Shown: positions 28,484 through 37,266 of the stretch, piece after piece
How positions within the stretch are numbered: the stretch's first letter is position 1
Layout: the number at the start of each line of letters is the position of its first letter
From: JAEUIT01 sp044220875
Lineage (GTDB): Bacteria > Planctomycetota > Phycisphaerae > Phycisphaerales > SM1A02
DNA: 64,000 nt
Assembly (NCBI GenBank): GCA_044220875.1
Contig: JBGAQH010000003.1
Span: 186,001-250,000 of the forward strand
Direction of reading: 5' to 3'
Made by a program: the position numbers and the translations under genes
Notes under the pieces: model-generated
What the model saw: the letters and a program-made list of their open reading frames with translations, nothing else
What the model was told of the DNA's origin: nothing
Database searches by the model: none

Positions 28484-29206
28484 GTGAATCGTCCCTCCGG
28501 ATGCGGGCTTGAACTGACGCGCGACGCGGCTCGCGACCTTGATCGCGCAGCACAGGAGCGATTCGGAATTCCAGGCATCGTGCTCATGGAGAATGCCGCG
28601 CGGGGCATGGCCGAGGTCGCACGATCCATGCTCGAGGAGACCTCGCCGTCGAGCGCATCGGAACCCGCGATCGCGCCGCGCGGCCCGGTCGTGGTGGTGT
28701 GCGGTTCGGGCAACAACGGCGGGGACGGATATGCAATGGCGAGGCATCTCGCCAACGCGGGCCATCCGGTGCGCTGCGTGGCGCTGCGGGCGCCGCGCGC
28801 GGGCAGCGATGCGGCGACCAACGCGCTGATCTGTCGGCGCATGGGCATCCCCGAAGTCGGGCTCGAGGCGCTACTGACGGCGCCGGCGCTCGTCGTCGAT
28901 GCGATCTTCGGCACCGGACTCGATCGGCCGGTGCGTGGGATCGAGGGAGACGCGATCGCCGCGATCAACCGATGCGGGTGCGGCGGCGTACCCATTCTGG
29001 CGGTCGATCTTCCCTCCGGCGTGAACAACGATGCGGGCGAGCCCTTCGGCGACGCGGTCCGGGCCACGGCGACGGCGGTGACGGTGGCCCCCCGGCCGGC
29101 CATGCGGCTCGCACCGGCCTGCGAGTTCTTTGGCCGTGTCACGATCATCGACATCGGAAGTCCGGCGTGCCTGTGCGCGGAGTTCGGGCGTCGAGCGGAT
29201 GGCTGA
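28484..29206 (+). CDS. nnrE: NAD(P)H-hydrate epimerase
   Basis: Epimerises damaged NAD(P)HX so that the dehydratase NnrD can repair it; cytoplasmic. 240 residues of a YjeF N-terminal domain only, without the ADP/ATP-dependent dehydratase domain often fused to it. Motifs: Q-E-R-F-G-I-P-G-I-V-L-M-E-N-A-A-R-G (N-terminal helix), V-V-C-G-S-G-N-N-G-G-D-G-Y-A-M-A-R, D-A-I-F-G-T-G-L-D-R-P-V-R-G and V-D-L-P-S-G-V-N-N-D-A-G. GTG at 28484 is the only suitable start, 6 nt after a TACGCT -10 box. Divergent from the ABC permease. No nnrD is in the window. Confidence 0.9.
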   Translation: MNRPSGCGLELTRDAARDLDRAAQERFGIPGIVLMENAARGMAEVARSMLEETSPSSASEPAIAPRGPVVVVCGSGNNGGDGYAMARHLANAGHPVRCVALRAPRAGSDAATNALICRRMGIPEVGLEALLTAPALVVDAIFGTGLDRPVRGIEGDAIAAINRCGCGGVPILAVDLPSGVNNDAGEPFGDAVRATATAVTVAPRPAMRLAPACEFFGRVTIIDIGSPACLCAEFGRRADG

Positions 29207-29299
29207 CCACGCTGCGGTCGCGTGCGCCGGTTCGGACGACCGTCGCGCCGCGTGGCGGCGTGGACCTGATCGCGCGTAGGGGATCGCGAGGGAGGCTCG

Positions 29300-29347
29300 T
29301 TGAGCTGGGTTCTAGGTTGAGCTGGGTTCTAGGTTGATCTGGGCTAG
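29300..29347 (+). repeat. 17-bp tandem repeat before the GT2 gene
   Basis: Two identical units TTGAGCTGGGTTCTAGG (29300-29316 and 29317-29333) and a diverged third (TTGATCTGGGCTAG, 29334-29347) that runs into the -10 box. Copy number could alter spacing of promoter elements. Confidence 0.8.
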
Positions 29348-29350
29348 ACT
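29345..29350 (+). promoter_or_regulatory. -10 box of the GT2 gene, leaderless-type
   Basis: TAGACT followed by 6 nt and ATG 29357. It lies in the third, diverged copy of a 17-bp tandem repeat. Confidence 0.45.
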
Positions 29351-29356
29351 GACCGA

Positions 29357-30553
29357 ATGGAGCTTGGCCCCGTCATCGCGATCGCCTGCACCGCGCTCGC
29401 GGCGTTCGTGGCCCTCTACTGGATCGTCGTGGTCGTGGTCGTCGCCCGTCTTCTGCCCAAGCTCCCGCGGGTGGGGGAGGGGCTTCGCCTGACGCCGCCC
29501 GCCGAATGGCCGAGCGTCTCGATCGTCGTGCCTGCCCACAACGAGGAGCGGGTCATTGAGGAGTGCGTGCGAACGCTCCTCGCCAGCGACTATCAGCGGC
29601 TTGAGGTCATCACGGTGCTCGACCGCTGCACCGATCGGACCCGCGAGCTGCTCCGCCCCTTCGAGGCCGCGGACCCGCGGCTCACGGTGATCGAGAACGG
29701 CTCCTGTCCTCCGGACTGGGCGGGGAAGTGCAACGCGGCGCGGGTCGGCGCCGAGCGGGCGAGCGGGCGGTTTCTCCTCTTCACCGATGCGGACGTGCAG
29801 TTCGCCCCGACGCTCGTGCGGGCCTCGATGGCGCTCCTCCTCCGCGACGGGCGAGGCCTGCTGTCGATCCTGCCGACGCTCACCACCGGGCACTGGTTCG
29901 AGCGCGTTGTGCAGCCCGCGGCGGCGATGGCCCTTCTGCGCATCTATCCCGTGGACCGCGTGAATCGCGACCACCGGCGGCGTCCCTTCGCGAACGGGCA
30001 GTTCATGCTCTTCGATCGCGAGGTCTACGAGCGCATCGGCGGGCATGCCGCGGTGAAGGACGACCTCCTCGAGGACATCGCGTTCGCGCGGGCGGTCGAG
30101 GCCGTCGGGTCGCGTGGCTTCATCGCCATCGCCGACGGGATGATGGTCGTGAGCATGTATCCGACGCTCGGGGCGATGCGCACCGGATGGAAGCGGATCT
30201 TCGTCGAAGCCTGCAAGCGAAAGACCTCGCGCCTTCGGCAGCAGGCGGTGCGAATCGCCGCGATTGGCGTACTCGGCCCGATCGTTCAGGTGGTCGCGCT
30301 CGCCGTGGGTCTCTCGCTCGGCGGTCCGTACGCGGGTGCGGCGCTCCTCGCGGTCGGCATCGGAGCGCTGGCCCAGGTCGTCGCGCTGGCGGCGGTGTAT
30401 CGCCTGAGCCGCTCGCCGATCAGCGGTGCCTTCGGATATCCCCTCGCCAGCGCGATCGTCGCCAAGGCATTCTGGGATGGTGCGGCCGATCTCCGCTCGG
30501 GCCGCCCGATTCGCTGGGGTGGCCGCGAGTACGTCCTCACCCCGCGCCGCTGA
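29357..30553 (+). CDS. Membrane glycosyltransferase, family 2 (HpnB/CrtQ-like)
   Basis: A 398-residue inverting GT2 enzyme with one N-terminal helix (about 5-32) and three or so C-terminal helices (about 295-350). The GT-A domain shows V-S-I-V-V-P-A-H-N-E-E-R-V-I-E, the metal-binding L-F-T-D-A-D-V-Q-F and, further on, V-K-D-D-L-L-E-D-I-A-F-A-R-A-V. The pattern D-W-A-G-K-C-N-A-A-R-V-G matches the glycosyltransferases acting on polyisoprenoids such as carotenoid acids or hopanoids (CrtQ, HpnB). With a hopene cyclase in the window, a hopanoid or carotenoid acceptor is a reasonable inference, not shown. Confidence 0.78.
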   Translation: MELGPVIAIACTALAAFVALYWIVVVVVVARLLPKLPRVGEGLRLTPPAEWPSVSIVVPAHNEERVIEECVRTLLASDYQRLEVITVLDRCTDRTRELLRPFEAADPRLTVIENGSCPPDWAGKCNAARVGAERASGRFLLFTDADVQFAPTLVRASMALLLRDGRGLLSILPTLTTGHWFERVVQPAAAMALLRIYPVDRVNRDHRRRPFANGQFMLFDREVYERIGGHAAVKDDLLEDIAFARAVEAVGSRGFIAIADGMMVVSMYPTLGAMRTGWKRIFVEACKRKTSRLRQQAVRIAAIGVLGPIVQVVALAVGLSLGGPYAGAALLAVGIGALAQVVALAAVYRLSRSPISGAFGYPLASAIVAKAFWDGAADLRSGRPIRWGGREYVLTPRR

Positions 30554-30580
30554 CGGCGCCCCCCTGAGGACGGACCCCTG

Positions 30581-30586
30581 TATCCT
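30581..30586 (+). promoter_or_regulatory. -10 box of surE, leaderless-type
   Basis: TATCCT, then 6 nt, then ATG 30593. No ribosome binding site. Confidence 0.45.
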
Positions 30587-30592
30587 CGCCGC

Positions 30593-31384
30593 ATGCGCAT
30601 TCTGCTCACCAACGACGACGGCATCACCGCACCGGGCATTCAGGCATTGCACGCGGCGCTCGATGGCCTCGGCGAGGTCATCACCGTCGCGCCGGCGACG
30701 GTGCAGAGCGCGATGAGCCACAAAATCACCTTTCACCATCCGCTCATGACCCGCGCGGTCGACGTCAATCCGCGAATGAGCGGGATCGAGGTCGAGGGCA
30801 GCCCGGCCGATTGCGTGAAGATCGCCCTGCGGGCCATCTGGCCGGAGCGATACGGACCCGGCGCCCAACCCGACGTCGTGATCAGCGGGATGAACTCGGG
30901 CGCCAACGTCGGCATCAACGTGATCTATTCCGGCACCGTCGCGGCGGCGGTCGAGAGCGCGTTTCTCGGCGTGCCCGCGATCGCGGTCAGCCTCCACTTG
31001 GGCAAGTCGGCCCGCCCGCACTACCGTCGCGCCGCCGACATCGCCCGCCTCGCCATCGACCGGGTGCTTGAACATGCGATCGATCCCCATTCGGTGATCA
31101 ACATCAACGTGCCGCGCACGGAATCGGGCGACGCCCCGATGCCGCCGATCCGCGTCTCGCCCATGAATACCGCCGCCGGCATCGATGGCTACGAGCGACG
31201 CACCGGCCCGGCCGGGCAGGTCTACTACTGGCCGAGCGGCAACGGCATGGAGTTCGTCCGCACCGACGTCGGCAGCGACGTCGAGCTGCTCTACGAGCGG
31301 AGCGTCACGATCACGCCGCTCCGCTATGACCTCACCGACCACGCCCGCATGTCCACGTGGCGCGAGCGCATCGAGCAGCGTTGA
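30593..31384 (+). CDS. surE: 5'/3'-nucleotidase SurE
   Basis: Metal-dependent phosphatase acting on nucleoside 5'- and 3'-monophosphates, linked to stress survival. 263 residues beginning M-R-I-L-L-T-N-D-D-G, in which Asp8 and Asp9 bind the metal, followed by A-P-A-T-V-Q-S-A-M-S-H (metal and substrate Ser), G-S-P-A-D-C-V-K and V-I-S-G-M-N-S-G-A-N-V-G (metal Asn). All active-site motifs are intact; Q-S-A-M-S-H replaces the commoner Q-S-G-x-G. Length is normal (250-265). The gene starts 40 bp after the GT2 gene but has its own -10 box. Confidence 0.93.
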   Translation: MRILLTNDDGITAPGIQALHAALDGLGEVITVAPATVQSAMSHKITFHHPLMTRAVDVNPRMSGIEVEGSPADCVKIALRAIWPERYGPGAQPDVVISGMNSGANVGINVIYSGTVAAAVESAFLGVPAIAVSLHLGKSARPHYRRAADIARLAIDRVLEHAIDPHSVININVPRTESGDAPMPPIRVSPMNTAAGIDGYERRTGPAGQVYYWPSGNGMEFVRTDVGSDVELLYERSVTITPLRYDLTDHARMSTWRERIEQR

Positions 31385-31497
31385 GTTCGAGGTCCCAGAA
31401 TCGCCGGGCGTCGCGACATTGTGCGGGAAGTCGTTGACTCGCGCGACGCCGGTTGCGAGCATGGGCCGACGCGCCCCACGGGCGTCCGGGAGCCCTC

Positions 31498-32409
31498 ATG
31501 CCATCACGAGCCGTCCTTGTCGCGTTGCTGTCGTCCCCAATCGTTGCTTCGACGGCGCTTGGCGGCGGCTCGCCCGGACCCGTCGCCCACTGGACCTTCG
31601 ATGAGGGGAAGGGCGCGATCGCCCATGACACGTCGGGTTACGCCAACGATGGCGCGGTCTTTGGCGCCCCGCTCTGGACCGTGGGCGTCTCGGGCGGCGC
31701 GCTCGCGCTCGACGGCATCAACGACTACGTCAACTGCGGCAACGCCGCAATTCTCAATCCGCCGAGCGAGATCACGATCTCGGCCTGGTATCGCCCGACG
31801 GTGAGCTTTTCCGGCAGCGGCAACGATCCGATCGTCGACAAGGCGTACGTCTTCCACGCGCCGCCCTACTACCAATACCACCTTGGCGTGACCGGCGACC
31901 TCTACGGGGCGTCTCCTGCGTCGTTCGGATTTTCGGTGAGCGCAGGTGCGGGAGCCGGGACAGCGCAGGGCGCCTGGGCGACGAACAACTGGTACCACCT
32001 CGTCGGGACCTACGACGGACTCAATGCGACCTTCTACGTGAACGGGCAGCAGATCTCGACCTTCGCGGGCCCCGGCGGCACGATGAGCGACTTCGGGCGC
32101 CCGCTCCTCATCGGTAAGTTCGCCAACCTTGACTTCTATCTCCCCGGCACCGTGGACGACATCCAGATCTACGACCGCGCGGTGACCTGCGGCGAGGTGC
32201 AGTATCTCTTCGAGCATCCCGGCGAGGTGTCCTTCGGGCCGGGCACGGTGGTCGCCGACCTGAGCGGCGACAACGCCGTCAGCGGCGCCGATCTGGCGAT
32301 TCTCCTCGGCGCGTGGGGGGCCTGCTCCGCGTGCGAGGCCGACCTCGATTGCAGCGGTGCGGTGGACGCCGGCGACCTCGCCGTGCTGCTCGGGGCGTGG
32401 ACCGGCTAA
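31498..32409 (+). CDS. Secreted LamG/concanavalin-like protein with GC-type dockerin
   Basis: A 303-residue exported carbohydrate-binding-like protein. Signal peptide 1-23 (M-P-S-R-A-V-L-V-A-L-L-S-S-P). A LamG/concanavalin A-like lectin sandwich covers about 28-240: A-H-W-T-F-D-E-G-K-G, G-A-L-A-L-D-G-I-N-D-Y-V, I-T-I-S-A-W-Y-R-P, N-W-Y-H-L-V-G-T-Y-D-G and T-V-D-D-I-Q-I-Y-D-R-A. The last 50 residues are a paired dockerin (D-L-S-G-D-N-A-V-S-G-A-D-L-A, D-L-D-C-S-G-A-V-D-A-G-D-L-A). GGGAG 5 nt before ATG 31498. Probably cell-surface glycan recognition; ligand unknown. Confidence 0.83.
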   Translation: MPSRAVLVALLSSPIVASTALGGGSPGPVAHWTFDEGKGAIAHDTSGYANDGAVFGAPLWTVGVSGGALALDGINDYVNCGNAAILNPPSEITISAWYRPTVSFSGSGNDPIVDKAYVFHAPPYYQYHLGVTGDLYGASPASFGFSVSAGAGAGTAQGAWATNNWYHLVGTYDGLNATFYVNGQQISTFAGPGGTMSDFGRPLLIGKFANLDFYLPGTVDDIQIYDRAVTCGEVQYLFEHPGEVSFGPGTVVADLSGDNAVSGADLAILLGAWGACSACEADLDCSGAVDAGDLAVLLGAWTG

Positions 32410-32420
32410 CGCGACGCTCG

Positions 32421-33929
32421 CTACTGAACAAGGACGAGCTTGATCCGCACCGCGATCGTGTCCTTGCTCTTCAGCTTTTCGAGCGGCTTGCCCGAGGCCC
32501 GCCATCCGGCGATCGCGTCGAGGATGGGCCCGTCAATGTCGGCGAAGCCGGAGTTCGTGACAAAGCCATAGGACGCGGGCTTTCCCTCGCGGTCGAACTT
32601 CACCTCGACCACCGGGTTGCGCGGCGTGGTGGTCACGAGCGTGAGCACGGTGAACTTCGGCTTGCGGGTCTTGATGTTCAGGCCGCGGGCCGCGATCGGA
32701 CGGCCATTCTTCCAGACGCTCGGGGGCACGCTCACCACGCTCGTTGGATCGCTCTCGCTGTCGGAAACCTCGCCGTCGCCGACGTTGTCGCTTCGCTTGG
32801 GACCGGGCGTCGCGGGATTCGCCGGCGCCGAGGAGCCGGGTGGGGTCATCGGTTGGGGGGGCGTTGGCTGGGACTGATCGGTCGGGTCCGTGGTCGGAGG
32901 GGTCGCTTCGGCTGGGGGCGCCGGCTGCGGATTCCTCTCGCTCTTCGACCCGTCCTTGCTGCCCTCGACCGGCTCGGCGGTTGGCGGCGCGGAAGGCGCC
33001 GGCGGAAGCGGTCCCGCCACGGGCGGTGCGGTCGGCGGCGGCGAGGGAGGTTGCGGACCCGGCGCTGGGTCGGCGGGATCGCTCGGCGGCGGATCGGACG
33101 GGTCGCTCGGATGAGCGGAGGGATCCGTCGGTGGTCCGGGCGGCAATGGCGTCGCCGGCGATGGCATCGGCGTCACCGGCGCGTCGGGCGGAAGCGGCGG
33201 GGCCGAGGGCTTGGTCGGCGCGTCGCGCGGATCGGGCGCCGGTGGCGTTGCCGTCGGCGCCGGCTTCGCGTTCGGCGCGTCGCTTGGCGTCGCCTTCGGG
33301 TCCTCGGCGGGATGGTCGTTGGCCTCGCGCTTCGGTGACGTCGGCCCATCCTGCTTGAGGATCTCCTTGGCTGCTTCGGCCGGGGCAAGGACTGGTGCCG
33401 GCGGTGCCGCGGGCACGGGAGGAAGCGACGGCGACGCGGCCATCGCCGGCGTCGCTGCGTCGCTCGGCATGCCCGGCGGCGCGGGCTTGATCGCACGTCC
33501 CTCGGCGCCGGCGGCATCGAGGCGCCGCGCCGCCTGTTCCGTTTCGGCCAACGGCGCGAAATGCTCGAGGTAGTCCTTGGAGCCGATCCAGTTGACGCTC
33601 CGGTCATCGCCGTCATCGATGCCCAGATGCAATTCCTCCGGCTCCCGCACCGCCAGTGGAGGCATCGGTCGGGTTGGATCGACCCGCGGCGGCGGTGGCG
33701 GCGAAACGCGATCGGCCGCGGGCGGCCGAAGGGGCTCGGGGAGGGGCGGCGGGGCGTCGCTCTCGAGGATGACAATTCGATCGGGCGCTGCGCCGGTTGC
33801 GATCCACGCCGCGCGCATCGGCGTGGCGACGCTCCAGGCGATCAGCGCCCCATGCACCAGGAGCGACAGCGAGAGCGCTGTCAGCAGCGGTTGCAGCGAG
33901 GGCGAGGGGCGTGCGACGTACGCGGACAC
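32421..33929 (-). CDS. TonB-like protein with very long Pro-rich linker
   Basis: About 502 residues. One N-terminal helix (P-L-L-T-A-L-S-L-S-L-L-V-H-G-A-L-I-A-W-S), a Pro/Ala/Asp/Ser-rich region of about 330 residues, and a C-terminal domain of about 90 residues with V-V-E-V-K-F-D-R-E-G-K-P-A-S-Y and I-D-G-P-I-L-D-A-I-A-G-W-R-A-S-G-K-P-L, which matches the TonB C-terminal fold. TonB transmits proton-motive energy to outer-membrane receptors; ExbBD is not in the window. GTG 33929 is preferred (TACCAT box 9 nt upstream); ATG 33998 would add 23 residues of unlikely composition. The linker is much longer than in E. coli TonB (239 aa). Confidence 0.72.
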   Translation of the reverse strand: MSAYVARPSPSLQPLLTALSLSLLVHGALIAWSVATPMRAAWIATGAAPDRIVILESDAPPPLPEPLRPPAADRVSPPPPPRVDPTRPMPPLAVREPEELHLGIDDGDDRSVNWIGSKDYLEHFAPLAETEQAARRLDAAGAEGRAIKPAPPGMPSDAATPAMAASPSLPPVPAAPPAPVLAPAEAAKEILKQDGPTSPKREANDHPAEDPKATPSDAPNAKPAPTATPPAPDPRDAPTKPSAPPLPPDAPVTPMPSPATPLPPGPPTDPSAHPSDPSDPPPSDPADPAPGPQPPSPPPTAPPVAGPLPPAPSAPPTAEPVEGSKDGSKSERNPQPAPPAEATPPTTDPTDQSQPTPPQPMTPPGSSAPANPATPGPKRSDNVGDGEVSDSESDPTSVVSVPPSVWKNGRPIAARGLNIKTRKPKFTVLTLVTTTPRNPVVEVKFDREGKPASYGFVTNSGFADIDGPILDAIAGWRASGKPLEKLKSKDTIAVRIKLVLVQ

Positions 33930-33938
33930 GGGGGTCCG

Positions 33939-33944
33939 ATGGTA
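33939..33944 (-). promoter_or_regulatory. -10 box of the TonB-like gene
   Basis: TACCAT on the minus strand with an upstream TGC (extended -10 look), 9 nt before GTG 33929. Confidence 0.3.
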
Positions 33945-34006
33945 GCAACGTGGGGGCTGGGCGGCCCGCGCCGGCGTCAGGCTCGTGACGGAGGCCATGG
34001 CGTCAT

Positions 34007-34348
34007 TCAGCGCTGCAGTTGCAGGGAAGCCAGCGCCGTCGCAGTGTCAGGCAGGAAGGCGAAGAGCTTGTCGAGTCCCGCGGTCATCAGAAGTCCCCAC
34101 ACCGAGTCGGTGACGGCCGCGATGCGGAGCTGGCGACCCGCCGCGTGGAGCTGCTTGCGGAGCTTCAGCAGCTGGGCGATGTTCGACGAGTTGAGGTAGG
34201 TGACGTTGCTCAGGTCGAAGACCGCCGACGGCTCGAGACCCTTCTCGTCGGAGAGCAGTCGGGTGAACGCGGCGACGTCCTCGGAGAACTGAGGTTCGTC
34301 ACCGAATTCCACGATTGCAATGTCATCCGACCAACGGTTGACGGGCAT
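34007..34348 (-). CDS. STAS-domain protein, anti-anti-sigma factor type
   Basis: A 113-residue single STAS domain. Proteins of this kind bind anti-sigma kinases and are switched by phosphorylation of one Ser/Thr. The phospho-site region reads D-L-S-N-V-T-Y-L-N-S-S-N-I-A-Q-L-L, with Ser in N-S-S-N at the expected place (D-S-S-G in SpoIIAA). ATG 34348 starts the first strand (M-P-V-N-R-W-S-D-D-I-A-I-V). No cognate kinase or phosphatase is adjacent, so it may serve signalling or lipid-asymmetry complexes. It lies between gyrA and the TonB-like gene on the same strand, with 9 bp between its stop and the nearest alternative start of that gene. Confidence 0.75.
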   Translation of the reverse strand: MPVNRWSDDIAIVEFGDEPQFSEDVAAFTRLLSDEKGLEPSAVFDLSNVTYLNSSNIAQLLKLRKQLHAAGRQLRIAAVTDSVWGLLMTAGLDKLFAFLPDTATALASLQLQR

Positions 34349-34501
34349 GAGGATTCCGCCGGGGAGGCTCGGGCACGCGGGAACGCAACGCGGTTCGCCG
34401 GGGGGTGACGATAGCAAAATCGGGCCTTGGCCGCGTGGCTGGCCCCTCGTCGGCAACGCGACAGAGGGGGCATCGCGCCGCTGTGCCATGCCGCTCGTCG
34501 C

Positions 34502-37177
34502 TTAGGTCGCGCTTCCCGGGCTGGCCGGCCCCTTCTCCAATGGCGGATTCGCGGGCGGCTGCGCGCCCTGCGTCGGTGCCTCCGGTGCCGCGCTCTCGCT
34601 CGCCTCCGCCGCCTCGCCGTCGGCGACGATCGCGGTGGCGATGAGCTGGTCGTCCTCGCGAAGGCGGACCACGCGGACGCCCTGCGTGTTGCGGCCGATA
34701 CGGGAGATTTCCGCGGCGGCGATGCGAACCATCATGCCGCCGGAGGAGATGAACATGAGGCTGTCGCGCTCGGTAACGACTCGGACATCCACGACCGAGC
34801 CGTTTCGCTCGGTCGTCTGGATGTCGATGCGGCCAAGACCGCCGCGACCCTGCGGTCGGGTGCTGCCGTCCTCGCTCTGCACCAGATACTCCTCGAGCGC
34901 CGTCCGCTTGCCGTACCCGTTGCGGGTCACGGTGAGGAGGTCGCCGCCCGCCACGCATCGCACCGAACCGACGACCTGATCGCCCTCGGAAAGCTCGATG
35001 CCCTTGACGCCCGCGGCGGCGCGGCCCATCACCCGGGCATCGTTCTCGTCGAAGCGGATGGCCTTGCCCGCGGCGGTCGCGAGCAGCACGTGGTCATCGC
35101 CCGAGGTCTGGAGGACGCCGACGAGCTTGTCCCCCTCGTTGAGGTTGATGGCGATGATGCCGGAGCGGTTGACGTTGCGGTAGTCCTTCAGGCTCGTGCG
35201 CTTGACCTTGCCCTCGGAGGTCGCGAAGAAGAGGTAGTCCTCGCACTTCTCGAAGTCGGTGATCGGCAGGAAGGCCCGGATCTTCTCGCCCTCCTTCAAT
35301 TCGAGCAGATTCACGATCGCCCGGCCGCGGCTTGTCCGCGAGAGCTCTGGGATCTGCCAGACCTTCATGCGGAAGACGCGGCCGGTGTTCGTGAAGCAGA
35401 GGAGGTCGTCGTGCGTCGAACTGACGAAGAGCTGTTCGACGAAGTCGTCATCGGTCGTCTCCGATCCCTTGATGCCCGTGCCGCCGCGGGCCTGCGAGCG
35501 GTAGGTGTCGACGGGGAGGCGCTTGACGTAGCCGCTGTGGGAGATGGTGACGACGACCTGATGTTCCTGGATGAGCTCCTCGAGGGCGTAGTCCTCGACC
35601 TCGCTCTCCTCGATCGTCGTTCGCCGGTTGTCGCCGAGGCGTTCGGCGATCTCGATGCAGTCTTCCTTGACGATGTCAAGCACCAATCGCTCGTCGCCGA
35701 GCAGCCGCTCGTAGCCCTCGATCTCGTCGATGAGGGCGTTGAGTTCGGCGGACAGCCGCTCGATCTCGAGGCCGACGAGCTGGATGAGCCGCAGGGCGCC
35801 GATCGCTTCGGCCTGGACGCGGGTGAGGACGACGCCGTCGCCGCTGGCCCGCTCGAGGAGGCGCTTCGGGACGATGGCCGCCCGCGGATGGCTCGGGGCG
35901 ATGCGGAAGGCCCGGGCCTGCAGCCGCTCGATTGCCTCGTCGCGGGTCCGCGAGCTGCGGATGATCTTGATGACCTCGTCGATGTCGCAGACCGCGTAGA
36001 TGAGGCCCTCGAGCTTGTGGGCCTGCTGCTTCGCCTGGCGAAGGAGGTAGAGCGTGCGCCGCCGGATCACGTCCTTGCGGTGATCGATGTAGCACTGGAC
36101 GAGCTGGCGGAAGGTCAGCGTCTTCGGCTGGCCGTTCACCAGGGCGATGTTGATGATCGAGAACGACGACTGGAGGGGCGTGAACTCGAAGAGCTGCTTC
36201 TCGACCACGGCCGGATCCGCGCCCTTCTTGAGGACCACGCGGATGCGGGTCCGGGCGTCGCGGCCGGAGTGGTTGCGGACGTCGGCGATGTCCTCGATGC
36301 GATCGGACTTGCTGGCCTCGACGATCTTCTCGATAAGGGAGCTCTGGACGACCTGGTAGGGGATCTCGTCGATGACGATGATGTCCCTCCCGTTCTCTTT
36401 CTCATGGTGGACCTTGCCGCGCACGACGACGCGGCCGCGTCCCGTCGCGTAGGCCTCGACCACGCCCCGACGACCGCAGATCGTTCCGCCGGTCGGGAAG
36501 TCCGGACCGGGCACGATCTCGAGCAGCCGCTCGATGGGAAGGGCGGGATCGTCGATCACCGCGACGATCGCCTTGCAGATCTCGCGGAGGTTGTGCGGCG
36601 GCATCGAGCTGGCCATGCCGACGGCGATGCCCGACGAGCCGTTCACGAGGAGATTCGGAAGCTTGCCCGGCAGGACGGTCGGCTCGGTGAGGCGGTCGTC
36701 GTAGTTGGGCTTGAAGTCGACCGTCTCCTTGTCGATGTCCTCGAGCATTGCCACCGTCGCCGCGGTCATGCGGGCTTCGGTGTATCGCATCGCGGCCGGA
36801 GGATCGCCTTCGATGGAACCGAAGTTGCCCTGCTTGTCCACGAGGAGATAGCGCGTCTTCCAGTCCTGCCCCATGTTCACGAGCGTCGGATAGATGACCG
36901 ATTCGCCGTGCGGGTGGTAGTTGCCGCTGGTGTCGCCGCAGACCTTCGCGCACTTGATGTGCTTCTTGCCCGGGTTGAGCTTGAGATCGTGGAGGGCGAC
37001 GAGGATGCGCCGCTGGCTGGGCTTGAGACCGTCGCGCACGTCGGGCAGCGCACGATCCATGATCGTGCTCATCGCGTAGGTCAGGTACGAGTCGTGCAGC
37101 TCGCGATCGATGTCGATCGACGAGACCCGGTCAAACGCGGGCGCTTCGCTGGAAATCGTCGGTTCGTGATCAGCCAT
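34502..37177 (-). CDS. gyrA: DNA gyrase subunit A
   Basis: Breakage-reunion subunit of type II topoisomerase, 891 residues. Catalytic Tyr132 is in M-R-Y-T-E-A-R-M; N-terminal helices begin D-R-E-L-H-D-S-Y-L-T-Y-A-M-S. The C-terminal pinwheel starts with a GyrA box (S-Q-A-R-G-G-T-G-I-K-G, variant of Q-R-R-G-G-K-G) and shows six repeated blades such as L-L-C-F-T-N-T-G-R-V and Y-L-F-F-A-T-S-E-G-K-V. The quinolone-interaction segment reads H-P-H-G-E-S-V-I-Y-P, keeping the Ser (Ser93) but with Pro97 where E. coli has Asp87. The tail is Glu/Ala/Pro-rich. ATG 37177 follows TATACT by 11 nt. gyrB is not in the window. Confidence 0.93.
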   Translation of the reverse strand: MADHEPTISSEAPAFDRVSSIDIDRELHDSYLTYAMSTIMDRALPDVRDGLKPSQRRILVALHDLKLNPGKKHIKCAKVCGDTSGNYHPHGESVIYPTLVNMGQDWKTRYLLVDKQGNFGSIEGDPPAAMRYTEARMTAATVAMLEDIDKETVDFKPNYDDRLTEPTVLPGKLPNLLVNGSSGIAVGMASSMPPHNLREICKAIVAVIDDPALPIERLLEIVPGPDFPTGGTICGRRGVVEAYATGRGRVVVRGKVHHEKENGRDIIVIDEIPYQVVQSSLIEKIVEASKSDRIEDIADVRNHSGRDARTRIRVVLKKGADPAVVEKQLFEFTPLQSSFSIINIALVNGQPKTLTFRQLVQCYIDHRKDVIRRRTLYLLRQAKQQAHKLEGLIYAVCDIDEVIKIIRSSRTRDEAIERLQARAFRIAPSHPRAAIVPKRLLERASGDGVVLTRVQAEAIGALRLIQLVGLEIERLSAELNALIDEIEGYERLLGDERLVLDIVKEDCIEIAERLGDNRRTTIEESEVEDYALEELIQEHQVVVTISHSGYVKRLPVDTYRSQARGGTGIKGSETTDDDFVEQLFVSSTHDDLLCFTNTGRVFRMKVWQIPELSRTSRGRAIVNLLELKEGEKIRAFLPITDFEKCEDYLFFATSEGKVKRTSLKDYRNVNRSGIIAINLNEGDKLVGVLQTSGDDHVLLATAAGKAIRFDENDARVMGRAAAGVKGIELSEGDQVVGSVRCVAGGDLLTVTRNGYGKRTALEEYLVQSEDGSTRPQGRGGLGRIDIQTTERNGSVVDVRVVTERDSLMFISSGGMMVRIAAAEISRIGRNTQGVRVVRLREDDQLIATAIVADGEAAEASESAAPEAPTQGAQPPANPPLEKGPASPGSAT

Positions 37178-37188
37178 GGGAAGTCTGG

Positions 37189-37194
37189 AGTATA
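37189..37194 (-). promoter_or_regulatory. gyrA -10 box
   Basis: TATACT on the minus strand, 11 nt upstream of ATG 37177, implying a leader of only a few nucleotides. No clear -35 at 17 bp. Confidence 0.45.
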
Positions 37195-37266
37195 TCCGAC
37201 AGCGGGGGATTCGGAGCGCAACACAGGGCCACCGGGGACGCAGGAATCTGCACGGTGCGAGCAGAC

